From NCBI GenBank assembly GCA_021836865.1, contig JAKBHH010000002.1, positions 1-64,000 on the forward strand: 64,000 bases of DNA, in the 5' to 3' direction. Made by a program: the position numbers and the translations under genes. Below the pieces are notes generated by a model that was not told the DNA's origin, made no database searches, and saw only the letters and a program-made list of their open reading frames with translations. The DNA is from Acidobacteriota bacterium. GTDB lineage: Bacteria; Acidobacteriota; Terriglobia; Terriglobales; Acidobacteriaceae. Shown here piece by piece: positions 47,723 to 58,500 of this stretch. The number at the start of each line of letters is the position of its first letter. Within the stretch, counting starts at the first letter, position 1.

Positions 47723-49462
47723 ATGAGGAATCGAACATCAGAGTGCATCGTACTACTCTTCTCCGTCTGCACTCTCAGCGCGCAAATTCCTGCAGCGGCC
47801 GTGCCCAAACAGCTCGCGCAACCCTCTGTGCCGCATTTTCGAGACGTTTCGCAGGAGGTTGGACTTCGCACTATCCCTCACACAAATCTCGACCGGCGCT
47901 ATGTCATCGAAACGATGAGCGGCGGAGGAGTTGCCTTTCTGGATTGCGATAACAACGGCAAATTAGACATTGCCGTGGTGAACGATTCCTCAATCGACCG
48001 CTACCTTGCCGGCGGCGATCCTATGATCACGCTCTATCGGGAGGATGGCAACGAGAAGGCACCGCACTTCACTGACGTCACCGCAGCAGCGGGGTTGACA
48101 ACCAAGGGATGGGCCACCGGGGTTGCAGTCGCCGACTATGACAACGACGGTCTTCCTGATATTTATGTCACCGGATACGGCCACAATGTGCTCTACCACA
48201 ATCTTGGTGGCTGCAGATTCTCCGACGTTACGGCAAAGGCGGGTGTTGGCGGCGGTGGCTTTAGCGCCGGAGCCGCCTGGGCCGACTACGACCGTGACGG
48301 ATTTGTGGATCTTTACGTTGCCCGCTATGTTTCCACCGATCCCCGACATCTTCCAGACCCTCAAAGGAAGGTATACAAGAGCGTACTCACCGAACTGCCA
48401 GGCACGATGCCGGGCGAAACCAACTTCCTCTACCGCAATCGGGGCGACGGAACCTTCGAAGAGGTTGCGGCCAAATCCGGTGTCCAGAACACACAAAGGG
48501 CGCACGGCATGGGAATCTGTTGGGGAGATTTCGACGGCGATGGATGGCCCGATCTCTATGTCACTAACGATGGATACCGCAATTTTCTGTTTCACAACAG
48601 AAGGACAGGAACCTTTGAGGATATCGGCCTCTATTCAGGCACGGCCTACGGCGAAATGGGACAAACCTTCGGAAACATGGCCTGCGATGTTGCCGACCTG
48701 GAGCACAACGGCAGATTCGACCTGGTGGTGACCCGTTTTGCCGGCCAGCCGGCCAGCCTGTACATCAACGACGGCCACAACGAGTTTCAGGACGTTGCCG
48801 ACCGCGCCGGAATCGCCGCTCCCACATTACCGCTCGTCAAGTGGGGTGCAAACTTCGCAGACTTCGACAACAGCGGTTGGCAGGATCTTTTTATAGCCTC
48901 GGGCAACTTCTCGACTTTGCTCAATGGAGTACCCGGCGAACCCCCCTTTGTCGAGCCCATCGAGCTTTTTCTCAACGAGACGAACGGCAAGTTCCGCGAG
49001 GTCGCTACCGCTACTGGCTTAAATGCAGGCCCGTTGGAATCCCGGCGGGGAACAGCCTTGGGAGATGTGAATAACGACGGAAGACTTGACATCCTCGTTT
49101 TCAACGTCGGCGCTCCACCCTCACTTTTTCTCAACGAAACCAGGAATGACAACCACTGGATCACGCTGCATCTGGTGGGCACGAAGAGTAACCGGATGGC
49201 GATTGGCGCCCGAGTGGCCGTCATCACCGGCAATGTCGAGCAACTCGATGAAGTCCGCGCCGGAGGAAGCTATCTTTCCACCAGCGACCCGCGACTCCAT
49301 TTTGGACTCGGCTCGGCTGCCGCCTTCGACCGCATCGAGGTCCTTTGGCCCAGCGGCCTATTCGAACAGTTCCCAGGAGGCTTGGGCGATCGATTTGTCT
49401 CCCTGGTGGAAGGAAGTGGCACCGCACTGCACGCAGGCCAGGATCTCCTGAAGGAGAAGTAA
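47723..49462 (+). CDS. CRTAC1-family FG-GAP/ASPIC-UnbV protein
   Basis: GVAFLDCDNNGKLDIAVVN, GVAVADYDNDGLPDIYVTGYG, GICWGDFDGDGWPDLYVTNDG; C-terminal NHWITLHLVGTKSNRMAIGARVAV...VRAGGSYLSTSDPRLHFGLG. Confidence 0.93.
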   Translation: MRNRTSECIVLLFSVCTLSAQIPAAAVPKQLAQPSVPHFRDVSQEVGLRTIPHTNLDRRYVIETMSGGGVAFLDCDNNGKLDIAVVNDSSIDRYLAGGDPMITLYREDGNEKAPHFTDVTAAAGLTTKGWATGVAVADYDNDGLPDIYVTGYGHNVLYHNLGGCRFSDVTAKAGVGGGGFSAGAAWADYDRDGFVDLYVARYVSTDPRHLPDPQRKVYKSVLTELPGTMPGETNFLYRNRGDGTFEEVAAKSGVQNTQRAHGMGICWGDFDGDGWPDLYVTNDGYRNFLFHNRRTGTFEDIGLYSGTAYGEMGQTFGNMACDVADLEHNGRFDLVVTRFAGQPASLYINDGHNEFQDVADRAGIAAPTLPLVKWGANFADFDNSGWQDLFIASGNFSTLLNGVPGEPPFVEPIELFLNETNGKFREVATATGLNAGPLESRRGTALGDVNNDGRLDILVFNVGAPPSLFLNETRNDNHWITLHLVGTKSNRMAIGARVAVITGNVEQLDEVRAGGSYLSTSDPRLHFGLGSAAAFDRIEVLWPSGLFEQFPGGLGDRFVSLVEGSGTALHAGQDLLKEK

Positions 49463-49919
49463 GATTGCCAAATAGTGCGCGCCGTTGACTTTGACGCGAC
49501 ATCCTCTGACGAAAGCGACTCAGGTCTGTTTCGAGCAGCCCTGGGTACGTTTCCAACTCCGGTTCTGCACTGGACGTGAGCCATTGCTTGATCTCCCCGA
49601 GTCTGCGATGAAACTGCAGGGAACCGGTGCTGTCTTGCGTCGCATAGGCGAGTCAAGCTCACTTTGTGCATTTTCGCCCCACCCACATTCCGCAGAAACT
49701 TCTTTCGAAACTGCTTTCCGACTCGACAAATCCGAGATTCTTCGTCGGCGCATGGGGGAGAATCACATGTGGTTCGGTTGTTGTGCGATTGTTTTCGGTG
49801 TTAAATCCTTGGCAGATGCCGGAATGCGCGTGGAGACTCGGACTTGTGCCTGCCAATTGCCTGGGTAAAGGTGTCTCTTTGTAACGGATAGAGGGGACTA
49901 TCAGGCTAAAGGGGATCGA

Positions 49920-51440
49920 ATGGAAGAGGTAAAGATGTACAGCGAGGAGCACGGGAAAGACCGTGAGAGCTGGATGCCGAATCGCCGGGAATTCCTGGCG
50001 GGATCTGCGGCGCTGGGGCTGGCCGGGTGGACCGGAAAGATAGCCGGCGCGCTCCCGGAAAAGAATGGCTGGAGCGGGTTGCCTGCGCGCCCTTCTGAGC
50101 CCCCCCTCGACTTTCACGCCCTGGCTAGTGCTTTTGACGCCTACGTGATGGACCCCACGCACGGGCTGAATCTGGTCGCTAAGGATGGCCGCCAGGTGTT
50201 TCCTTCGGCGGTTGAAGGCGAGGAGGACGGAGGACTGACAGCCTACGGGCCAATGGCATTGGGCAAGGAACTGCGCGGAAGTGGGTTAGAGGGCCTGGCG
50301 AAATCGTTGCAGGGCTACTTCAGCGAACCTTATGGGCTGTTTCTTGATGGTGCCGGCGCAACGTTATGCGAATACTGGTACCTGATGAATGTGACCGCTC
50401 TGGCCTTTGGGCTGATTCAGTTGCGCTTTAGCAGGGATGCAGCGTGGCTTGCGCGTGTAGAGCGAAGTGCGACGCGACTGCGGGATATGGCGCAGCAGAT
50501 TCGCTACGACTTCAATGACCAGGGCTACGACTTCTCCAAGAACGCTACCTTTACCAACCACAATATCTATCGTCAGCCTGATGCGGTAGGCGGATATTCC
50601 TACGTGATGCTTCTGGCGTGGAAGTTGACGGGCAAGGAGTTCTGTCTGGCTGAAGCGAAGACAGGAATCGATCATTACCTGAGCTTTGCCGCCAATCCCT
50701 GGTACGAGGTTCCCAGCGGCGCAATGGCAGTTTTTGCCGCTGCACGGCTTGAAGCGATGGGGTATCCAGCGAACGCAACAAAGGCGCTGGCCTTCGTGCT
50801 TGATTCGAAGGTAGGGCTCATGGCCACGGGACAATGGGGCGGCCGCGCGGTCGATGGGCTGATGGCGGGCTTTAGCACCGAGCCGGCCGGTCAGGCATAC
50901 AGCATGGAGTCGATGGTCACTCTGCCCTATCTATTGCCGGCGGTGAGATTCCGGCCAGAGTTGGCTGGGGTGGTTGCGAAGTATGCACTGAACGTGGCGG
51001 CGAACCTGCGCTGGTTCTATCCGGAGTACTTGCCACGCGAAAATCAAAGCCGGCCGGATCTGCCTGCGGTCTTTCCTTATGAACGGTTGAGCCGCGCAGA
51101 AAAGGGACACAGCCCGTATGCGACGGGTGACTTTGCAGGACACCGCTCGATCTACGGTGGCGCCTATGTTTTGTGGCTCGATCAGGTAATGCAGCCTCAG
51201 GGAGATCCATGGCTGCTGCGCTGGGATCTTTCCAAGACGAACTTCCTGGATCGCGACCTGCCGCCTGCATTTCTTTATTACAATCCTTTGCCGGCCGAGA
51301 GGACCGTCACAATTGAGACAATTGAGGGGCACAGCCAGATTCACGATCTGACGCTCAACGTACGGCTGCATCCGCGCGCGGGCAAGGCGGAACTGAAGCT
51401 TCAACCGTTTGAAACACGAGTGATTGAGATGAGAGCTTAG
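49920..51440 (+). CDS. Tat-exported protein, possibly six-hairpin-glycosidase-like fold; function unknown
   Basis: MPNRREFLAGSAALGLAGW Tat signal (ORF probably starts ~49935 or ~49974); helical repeats such as GGYSYVMLLAWKLTGKEFCLAEAKTGIDHYLSFA and PSGAMAVFAAARLEAMGY. Confidence 0.6.
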   Translation: MEEVKMYSEEHGKDRESWMPNRREFLAGSAALGLAGWTGKIAGALPEKNGWSGLPARPSEPPLDFHALASAFDAYVMDPTHGLNLVAKDGRQVFPSAVEGEEDGGLTAYGPMALGKELRGSGLEGLAKSLQGYFSEPYGLFLDGAGATLCEYWYLMNVTALAFGLIQLRFSRDAAWLARVERSATRLRDMAQQIRYDFNDQGYDFSKNATFTNHNIYRQPDAVGGYSYVMLLAWKLTGKEFCLAEAKTGIDHYLSFAANPWYEVPSGAMAVFAAARLEAMGYPANATKALAFVLDSKVGLMATGQWGGRAVDGLMAGFSTEPAGQAYSMESMVTLPYLLPAVRFRPELAGVVAKYALNVAANLRWFYPEYLPRENQSRPDLPAVFPYERLSRAEKGHSPYATGDFAGHRSIYGGAYVLWLDQVMQPQGDPWLLRWDLSKTNFLDRDLPPAFLYYNPLPAERTVTIETIEGHSQIHDLTLNVRLHPRAGKAELKLQPFETRVIEMRA

Positions 51441-51484
51441 GTGAGCAATTGACCTGGGTGGAACGCGCACTTCGGCGCAGCGGT

Positions 51485-52762
51485 TCAGGGATGAATTACG
51501 CGCGCGGCGATGATTGAAGTGGCGTTTGGAGCGCCGGCGACAGACTTGGTTCGGATGAGGGCTTCGAAGTAAACGGGCTGGTCGGGCGTGCCAGAGATGC
51601 CGAGAGCCTGCTGAAGGCGTTGCCGGTCTGCGGCATCCGCCAGGAAAAGCCCTGCAGCTTCGGTGCCTTCCTGTTGCAGGCCTTGCAGGATGAGAACGCT
51701 GCCGCGTCCATTGGCGAGGGGCAGGAGTGATATGGTTGCATAGTCCTCCCCCGAACTACCCGTGAAAACCAGCCCGTGGTAGGATTCTTGCTCGCCGGCC
51801 TTGGGATGAAGATTCTGGAAGTACTTCAGACTCTCGCCTACGACGCCTTCACGCTCTTGAAAGTTGAGCTTGTCTTGGAAGTAATAAACCCAAGGGTTAG
51901 AGCTCGGGCTGCCGACAAAGACAAAACTACCATCCTCCAAATCGCGTGGGCGCAATTCACGGGCCGAGCGAATTACGAGCCAGTCGCGCGAGCTCCCGCT
52001 CAATCGCACCAGTGTATCCGCCACCACCAGGTCAGCATAGGAGGTGAGCAGCGAGCCGGAAAGGTACTTCATCATGCGCGCTTCGCGGGCCGAGGGGTGA
52101 GCGCTGGAGAAATCCTCGCCGCTCCGGTAGGCGGGGCTTAAATACCGCTCCAGTGTCACTGGTTGCTCGTCCACCAGCCGCGTCATTCCATAATTGACGT
52201 CCGCAACCACCACCTGGACAGGATGATTGGGCGGATTGAAAAGTGCTGCCAGCGGCCACGGCGGGGCAGGCGGCGGTGCGACGACTGGCTTGCGAAACCA
52301 GGCGATCAGGGTGGTCGTCAGAAAGAGCGCCACCAAAACCCAAGGCAAAAGCCTCAGCGACAATCTAGGGCCGTAGCGCGCCAAGGCCGGTGCAAGGATC
52401 GCCGAGGTCCTCGGTTCGGCAGGGCGAAAAAGGGTGGTGTAAGCCCCTTTTGGAATTTCGACGATAGAGGTTTCGCCGCGGCCTTCCCCGTCAAAGTATT
52501 CATGCAGCTTGAGCCGCAGTTGGCGGACGTGAACGCGGACTGAACTGTCCTCTACAACGCTGTAGTCTTTAGCCTTGCCAAAAACTGCGCTCCCGATTCG
52601 GTGTTCCGTCAGGTCCTGGAGCTGACCGTGAAGAGATCTCTCTGCCATGAAGCAAAGCAGGTCTCTGAGACGTGCAGATTTCTGGAAAGCTGGACTGGCG
52701 GTGATCCTTTCAATTAGCTGCCAGCGGGCGTCTGCCCGAAGTTCCGGTTCCACTTCCTTCAT
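51485..52762 (-). CDS. Membrane-spanning winged-helix transcriptional regulator (acidobacterial one-component type)
   Basis: RLRDLLCFMAERSLHGQLQDLTEHRIGSAVFGKAKDYSVVEDSSVRVHVRQLRLKLHEYFDGEGRGETSIVEIPKGAYTTLF, then TM segment LLPWVLVALFLTTTLIAWF and an extracytoplasmic domain. Confidence 0.78.
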   Translation of the reverse strand: MKEVEPELRADARWQLIERITASPAFQKSARLRDLLCFMAERSLHGQLQDLTEHRIGSAVFGKAKDYSVVEDSSVRVHVRQLRLKLHEYFDGEGRGETSIVEIPKGAYTTLFRPAEPRTSAILAPALARYGPRLSLRLLPWVLVALFLTTTLIAWFRKPVVAPPPAPPWPLAALFNPPNHPVQVVVADVNYGMTRLVDEQPVTLERYLSPAYRSGEDFSSAHPSAREARMMKYLSGSLLTSYADLVVADTLVRLSGSSRDWLVIRSARELRPRDLEDGSFVFVGSPSSNPWVYYFQDKLNFQEREGVVGESLKYFQNLHPKAGEQESYHGLVFTGSSGEDYATISLLPLANGRGSVLILQGLQQEGTEAAGLFLADAADRQRLQQALGISGTPDQPVYFEALIRTKSVAGAPNATSIIAARVIHP

Positions 52763-53198
52763 CCGCGTCCATTCCCATTTCGTTTGATTAAGCGGGCTTC
52801 CAGTCCAACTAAGGATGCGATAAGGACTCTTAGACTGCGCGCTGATTGTAGCGCATTTAATTCGTTAGGGAAAGCTGCTCGTGGACAGCATTTCCATTTT
52901 TCAAGACTGAGAATCGAGCGGATTCAAAACGAACTGCCTGAGCGGATCCCTCCCAAGATGTCGCTGAGGGAGGCTCCACCCTCACGGGCCGCACTTTCGA
53001 GTCTATCCGGGGCTCATTCCCCAGCGATTACCCGCGAATCACATGTAATTCGCACAGATTATCAAAGATTTTTGCGGTAAGTCCCTTTTGCGGTGCACGT
53101 CCCTTAACCCAGGCTCATCAACGGCTCCACACGACCCACTTGATAGGCGCTGAAACGCTGGCGCGAAGACTTCCCCTACCAACGCGAATTGGCTCATA

Positions 53199-54266
53199 AT
53201 GACCGACCTTGCAGAACGCTTCGAGCAGAACCCCATTCTCAGGCCGCGAGACCTCCGTCCAAGTGTGGAAGACATGGAAGTGACGTGCCTCCTGAATCCG
53301 GGAGTCTTCCGCTACGAGGGGAAGACCTGGCTATTGGTGCGTGTGGCCGAGCGTCCGGCGCAGGTCGAGGGTAAAACTTCCCTTCCCATTCTGCGTCCTG
53401 ATGGCCGCATGGAGGTACTTGCATTCGATTCGAGCGATCCAAGGCTCAATCTGAGCGACCCCCGCGTTATTAGTTTTGACGGGCGCGATTATCTCACCAC
53501 GCTCTCCCACCTTCGCCTGCTTTCGAGCGAAGACGGCATCACCTTCACCGAGCCGGCGCAATGCCAACCCCTTATGGGAAGTGGAGAGCTTGAAACGTAT
53601 GGCATCGAGGACTGCCGGGTCGCGCAGATTGGCGACACCTACTACCTGACATATACGCAGGTCTCCAACAATGGCGTAGGCGTAGGACTGCGGACCACAC
53701 GCAATTGGAAGGACTTTGTGCATGCGGGCATGATTCTTGCTCCGCACAACAAGGATTGCGCGGTCTTCGAAGGACAGATCGGCGGCAAGTACTACGCGCT
53801 GCATCGGCCCTCCAGCCCGGAACTGGGCGGCAACTACATTTGGCTGGCGGAGTCGCCCGACTTGATTCACTGGGGCCAACATCGTTGTCTGGCCCACACC
53901 CGTGAAGGGTATTGGGATAGTGCGCGTGTCGGGGCCGGAGCGGCTCCGATCCGAACGGCCGAAGGGTGGCTTGAAATCTATCATGGCGCGACCAAGGCAA
54001 ATCGCTACTGTCTTGGCGCCCTGCTGCTTGATCTTGACGAACCCTGGCGCGTTCTCGCCCGCTCCGAGACGCCCATCATGGAGCCGTTGGCGCCTTATGA
54101 GCAGGAGGGCTTCTTCGGCCACGTCATTTTTACCAATGGCCACGTCGTCGATGGTGATTGCATCACGATCTACTACGGCGCCGCCGACAGTGTGATCTGC
54201 GCGGCACGTCTCTCTATCCTGAGCATCCTTGCCAGCCTGCACGTACCCCAGGGAGCAAAGAAATGA
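53199..54266 (+). CDS. GH130-family glycoside phosphorylase/hydrolase
   Basis: FEQNPILRPRDLRP...TCLLNPGVFRYEGKTWLLVRVAER; YGIEDCRVAQIGDTYYLTYTQVS; HNKDCAVFEGQIGGKYYALHRPSSP; WLEIYHGATKANRYCLGALLLD. Confidence 0.9.
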   Translation: MTDLAERFEQNPILRPRDLRPSVEDMEVTCLLNPGVFRYEGKTWLLVRVAERPAQVEGKTSLPILRPDGRMEVLAFDSSDPRLNLSDPRVISFDGRDYLTTLSHLRLLSSEDGITFTEPAQCQPLMGSGELETYGIEDCRVAQIGDTYYLTYTQVSNNGVGVGLRTTRNWKDFVHAGMILAPHNKDCAVFEGQIGGKYYALHRPSSPELGGNYIWLAESPDLIHWGQHRCLAHTREGYWDSARVGAGAAPIRTAEGWLEIYHGATKANRYCLGALLLDLDEPWRVLARSETPIMEPLAPYEQEGFFGHVIFTNGHVVDGDCITIYYGAADSVICAARLSILSILASLHVPQGAKK

Positions 54267-55552
54267 ATCATCTGCGCAAGGAGTTCGACGTCTTCCTTCA
54301 GTGCCCCCGCTCCATGCAGGTGCTGATGGTGTCGAACATGATGTATGCCCTTGTCCTGCCCGTGATCGAGGTCTTCGTCGCCGCCTATGTCATGCGAAAC
54401 TCGCACGCGGTGGCCAAGGTTGTTACCTATCAGTTGTCCATTTACGCGGCTACGCCGCTGGCTTTTTATCTGAACGGCAAGCTGCTGGGTCGAGTGGGAG
54501 CCAAACATCTGTACGCTGCCGGAATGTTGCTGTCAGGAGTCGCAATGATGCTGATGATGGAGTTGAGCATCCTCACTCCTGTCGCCGTTGCCATCTCGGG
54601 CTTCACCATGGGGCTTGCCACCGGCATCTTCTGGGCAAACCGTGGATTCCTGGCGCTGACCGCCACCAACGACGACAACCGGAACTACTTCTACGGCGTG
54701 GAGAATTTTACTGCCTCCCTCGCTGGCGTCGCAGTTCCGGCGCTCATTGGCGCGTTTATCAGCGGCACTATCCTTTACGGATGGTTAGGCGGGGTTGCGA
54801 ACCGCGCATACCACATCATTGCGATGGTGGTTTTCGGCCTGACAATTCTGGCTGCCGGCATTCTTGAACGAGGCGATTTCCGCAATCCAAAGCATACGCG
54901 CTTCGTCTTCTTTCAATTTCATCGTTTGTGGTGGCGAATGCTCCAACTGGCTTTGCTGAAGGGCTTGGCGCAGGGATATATTGTCACGGCGCCAGCCATG
55001 CTCATCATGTTGCTGGTCGGTCAGGAGGGAACGCTGGGCGCCACGCAGGCCATCGGCGGCGTCTTCTCTGCGTGCATCATGTACCTGGCCGGCCGGATTG
55101 TGGCTCCCAGGCACCGCATCATCGTCTTTTCCGCGGGGCTCCTCCTGTTCTTTCTTGGATCGGTTGTCAACACATTGCTCTTCAACGCCGTGGGAGTGCT
55201 GATCTTTCTCGGTTGTCTTCTTCTGGCGAAGCCGCTCCTGGATCTTGCGTATTACCCCATCCAGCTCGGGGTGATCGATGTGGTCTCCCGGCTGGAGGGC
55301 CGCAACGAGTACGCCTATATCTTCAACCATGAATTCGGACTGTTTGCGGGGCGCTGCCTGGGATGTGGGTTGTTCCTGGGCATCGCTTACGGGTGGTCTG
55401 GAAAGGCAGCGCTCAAATATGCCTTGCCGGTAATTGCGCTGTTGCAGTTGTTATCCATCCGGGTGGCCGGCCAGATCTTTCGGGGTTTGGCCGCAACGGG
55501 CAGCAGCACCTCCCCCGTCGCAGGTCTCGCCGGAAACACAATGGAGGCCTGA
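54263..55552 (+). CDS. MFS transporter (YqgE-type), probable oligosaccharide/glycoside carrier
   Basis: MNHLRKEFDVFLQCPRSMQVLMVSNMMYALVLPVIEVFVAAYVMRNS; ~12 TM segments; ATGA overlap with GH130. Confidence 0.82.
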   Translation: MNHLRKEFDVFLQCPRSMQVLMVSNMMYALVLPVIEVFVAAYVMRNSHAVAKVVTYQLSIYAATPLAFYLNGKLLGRVGAKHLYAAGMLLSGVAMMLMMELSILTPVAVAISGFTMGLATGIFWANRGFLALTATNDDNRNYFYGVENFTASLAGVAVPALIGAFISGTILYGWLGGVANRAYHIIAMVVFGLTILAAGILERGDFRNPKHTRFVFFQFHRLWWRMLQLALLKGLAQGYIVTAPAMLIMLLVGQEGTLGATQAIGGVFSACIMYLAGRIVAPRHRIIVFSAGLLLFFLGSVVNTLLFNAVGVLIFLGCLLLAKPLLDLAYYPIQLGVIDVVSRLEGRNEYAYIFNHEFGLFAGRCLGCGLFLGIAYGWSGKAALKYALPVIALLQLLSIRVAGQIFRGLAATGSSTSPVAGLAGNTMEA

Positions 55553-55557
55553 GAACA

Positions 55558-58500
55558 ATGCTGAAAAGGAGACACACAATGAACCACACAAGTTGCACGG
55601 CGCAAAGACCGTGCTATCTCGCGGTCTGGTTATTGTTGACGCTTTGCCTGATGGCCGGCATCCCCGCCGTCGCCCAATCGGGCAGAGGTACTTTGACCGG
55701 CTCGGTGAAGGACACAACCGGCGCAAGTATATCCGGCGCCTCCCTTAATCTGACGGAGACAAACACGGGCAGTCGCTATACAGCAGTATCGAGTGACCAG
55801 GGATTGTTCAAATTCCCCGAGCTCCCGCCTGGCACTTACGCCCTGACGGTAACGTCTCAAGGGTTCGAGTCATTTACGCAAAGCGGCATCACCGTGTACG
55901 TGGGTAGTACGGCGACCGTGAATCCCGCATTGAAGGTAGGAGCGAGCTCGCAGTCGGTCACCGTATATAGCGATGCCTCGCATCTTGGGACTGAATCCTC
56001 TGATGAAGGCTTCACGATGTCGCCTCAGGTACTGGAATCGCTTCCGCTGCCCTTTGGCGGTGAGATCCGCAACCCGCTCGAGTTCGCAGCACTCTCGCCT
56101 GGATTCGCCGGCACCATGACCAACAACCCATCCTCGCCACCCTCCGGAAACTTCAAGCTCAGTGGCGGACAACAGGGTGGTGGCGACATCCTGCTCGATG
56201 GCGCCACCACCGAGCTGGCCTCGGCCAACATGCAGGTCACCTATGGGTTCAGCGTCGAGGCCGTCTCTGAGTTCAAGGTCATGACCAACACCTTCGACGC
56301 TCAGTTTGGAAGCGCCAGCGGTGGCGTGGTCAATCTCGTCTCGAAGCAAGGAACAAACGACTTGCACGGCTCGGCGTACGACCTGCTCAAGAATCGCGTC
56401 CTGGATGCTAACAGCTGGCTGAACGATTACCAGAACGCCGTCTTCGGGCCAAACTCAACGACCAAGCCAATCGATACCCAGAACGACTTTGGCGCAAGCA
56501 TCGGAGGGCCGGTGCGCGTTCCCTGGCTTTACAATGGCCGAGACAAGACCTTCTTCTTCTTTAACTACGAGGGCTTTCGGCAACAAAACGGAGGCACCTC
56601 GCTTCTGTCAGCACCCACTCAGGCGATGCTCGGCGGCGACTTCTCGTCCCTTCTAAGCCCGCTGACCGTCGGCGGCCAGACCTTCCAGGCCCACATCCTG
56701 TACGATTACAGCACCTGCACAGGCGCCAACCAGGGACAGCCCTGCCAGGCTTACCCCAACAACAAAATCACCGAGTCCGCGGATCCGGTCTTTGCCGCCG
56801 CTTCCAAGGTCATGCCCGCCGCTCCCACCGGCGCCACCAGCCCTTACTTCAACATCAATGACACCAGTTCCAACCACGAACAAGCCGACATGTGGAACAT
56901 CCGCATCGACGAGAACATCAACGCGCGTAACAAAATCACAGGCAGTTACTTCACAGGCAACATGCCTTACATCAGCACTCAAAGCCTCGGGCCGCTTTAC
57001 ACCGGCGGCAACATCCAGGGCAACAAATATGTCCGTTTGGGCTATGACTTCTTCGTCTCGCCCACCCTGCTGAACCACTTCAACGCCGGCTTCACTCGCC
57101 GCCACCGCCTCGAAACCTCGGGCGAGGGAGGATTTGGCGGTAACTGGGCTACCAAGTTCGGGCTTAAGGGCGTGGGGAACTCGGTTTTCCCTAAATTCAC
57201 CTACAACTACCCCGGAAATGGCATCAACAGCCCCAGTGATGGCGACAGCGTCTTCGACGACAACGTATTTCAATATGACGACACGGTCTCGTGGCAAAAG
57301 GGTCGTCACAGCCTCCGTTTCGGCGGTGAATTCAGGGCCGCGCAATTCAACCTCGGTATCCTGACCGGCAGCGCCGGCCAGTTCAACTTCAACCAGGGTC
57401 CCACCAGCACTCCGAGTGACACGAACTCTGGCTTTGGCTTCGCCAGCTTCTATCGCGGCGCAGCCTCCAACGCGTATATTGACATTCCCCAGATCAATGG
57501 GTGGCGCGCCAAGTATGTTGCCTTGTTTGCCGCCGATGACTGGAAGTTCAATAGCAAACTTACCTTCAACCTTGGCTTGCGTTATGACATGCCAATTCCG
57601 GTGACCGAGGCGCATAACCGCATGTCCTATGTGGACCCGACTCTGCCGAACCCGGGGGCCGGCGGACTTCCCGGCGCTTACGTCTTCGAAGGCAGCGGCG
57701 CGGGACGCCTCGGTGGCAGCTCACCCCAGTCGGTTTTCACAAAGGCCTTTGGCCCTCGCGTCGGCCTCGCCTATTCGGTCGATCCCAACACCGTCATCCG
57801 CGCCGGCTACGGCATCTTCTACTCCACCCAACGCATCGGAGGCTTTGCTGAAAACGACAGCCAGGGCTTCTTCTCCAGCTACACCTACCCCACCCCGGCC
57901 AGCATTCAGACTCCGGCTGTCGTGCTCTCGCAGATCACTGCCTATCCCGGCAAGCTGCCTCCCTTCATCGACCCCACGGTCATGAACGGGCAGGGCAATG
58001 CTCTATTCCTTGAGTCGAAAGTCGACCGCCCCGGCACCATCCAAAACTGGACACTCGATGTGCAGCGCCAGCTGCCCTTCCAGACCATTATTGACGTGGC
58101 CTACGTTGGCGCGCATGGCGATCACCTGCAGGCATTCCTGCATGACCCCAACCAGGGACTCCCGGTGAACCAGGCGCGTGGCGCATGCTTGCAAGTCAAC
58201 ATTGCCAATCAGGCTGGCAACCCGGCATGTGCGGGCCAGACCGTGGTTGCCGCTCCCTATGCCGGATTCAACGGCACCGTGTCTCAGGCACTGCGTCCCT
58301 TCCCGCAGTATGGAACCGTCACGGTGGATTCCGCTACCATGGACGATCCCTTCGGCGATTACACGTACAATGCCCTTCAGGTTCAGGCAACCAAGCGGGC
58401 AGGCAACGGGCTCACCGTATTAGCCAATTACAGTTGGTCAAAGAACCTCACCAACGCCGACTCGGAGTACCCGACCGAGGCCGCCTGGGAAGGTAACGGC

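Noticed and set aside
47328-47726. 132-aa plus-strand ORF before the CRTAC1 gene
   Set aside because: No recognisable domain, irregular composition and overlap with the YncE-like gene promoter; cannot be supported as a CDS.
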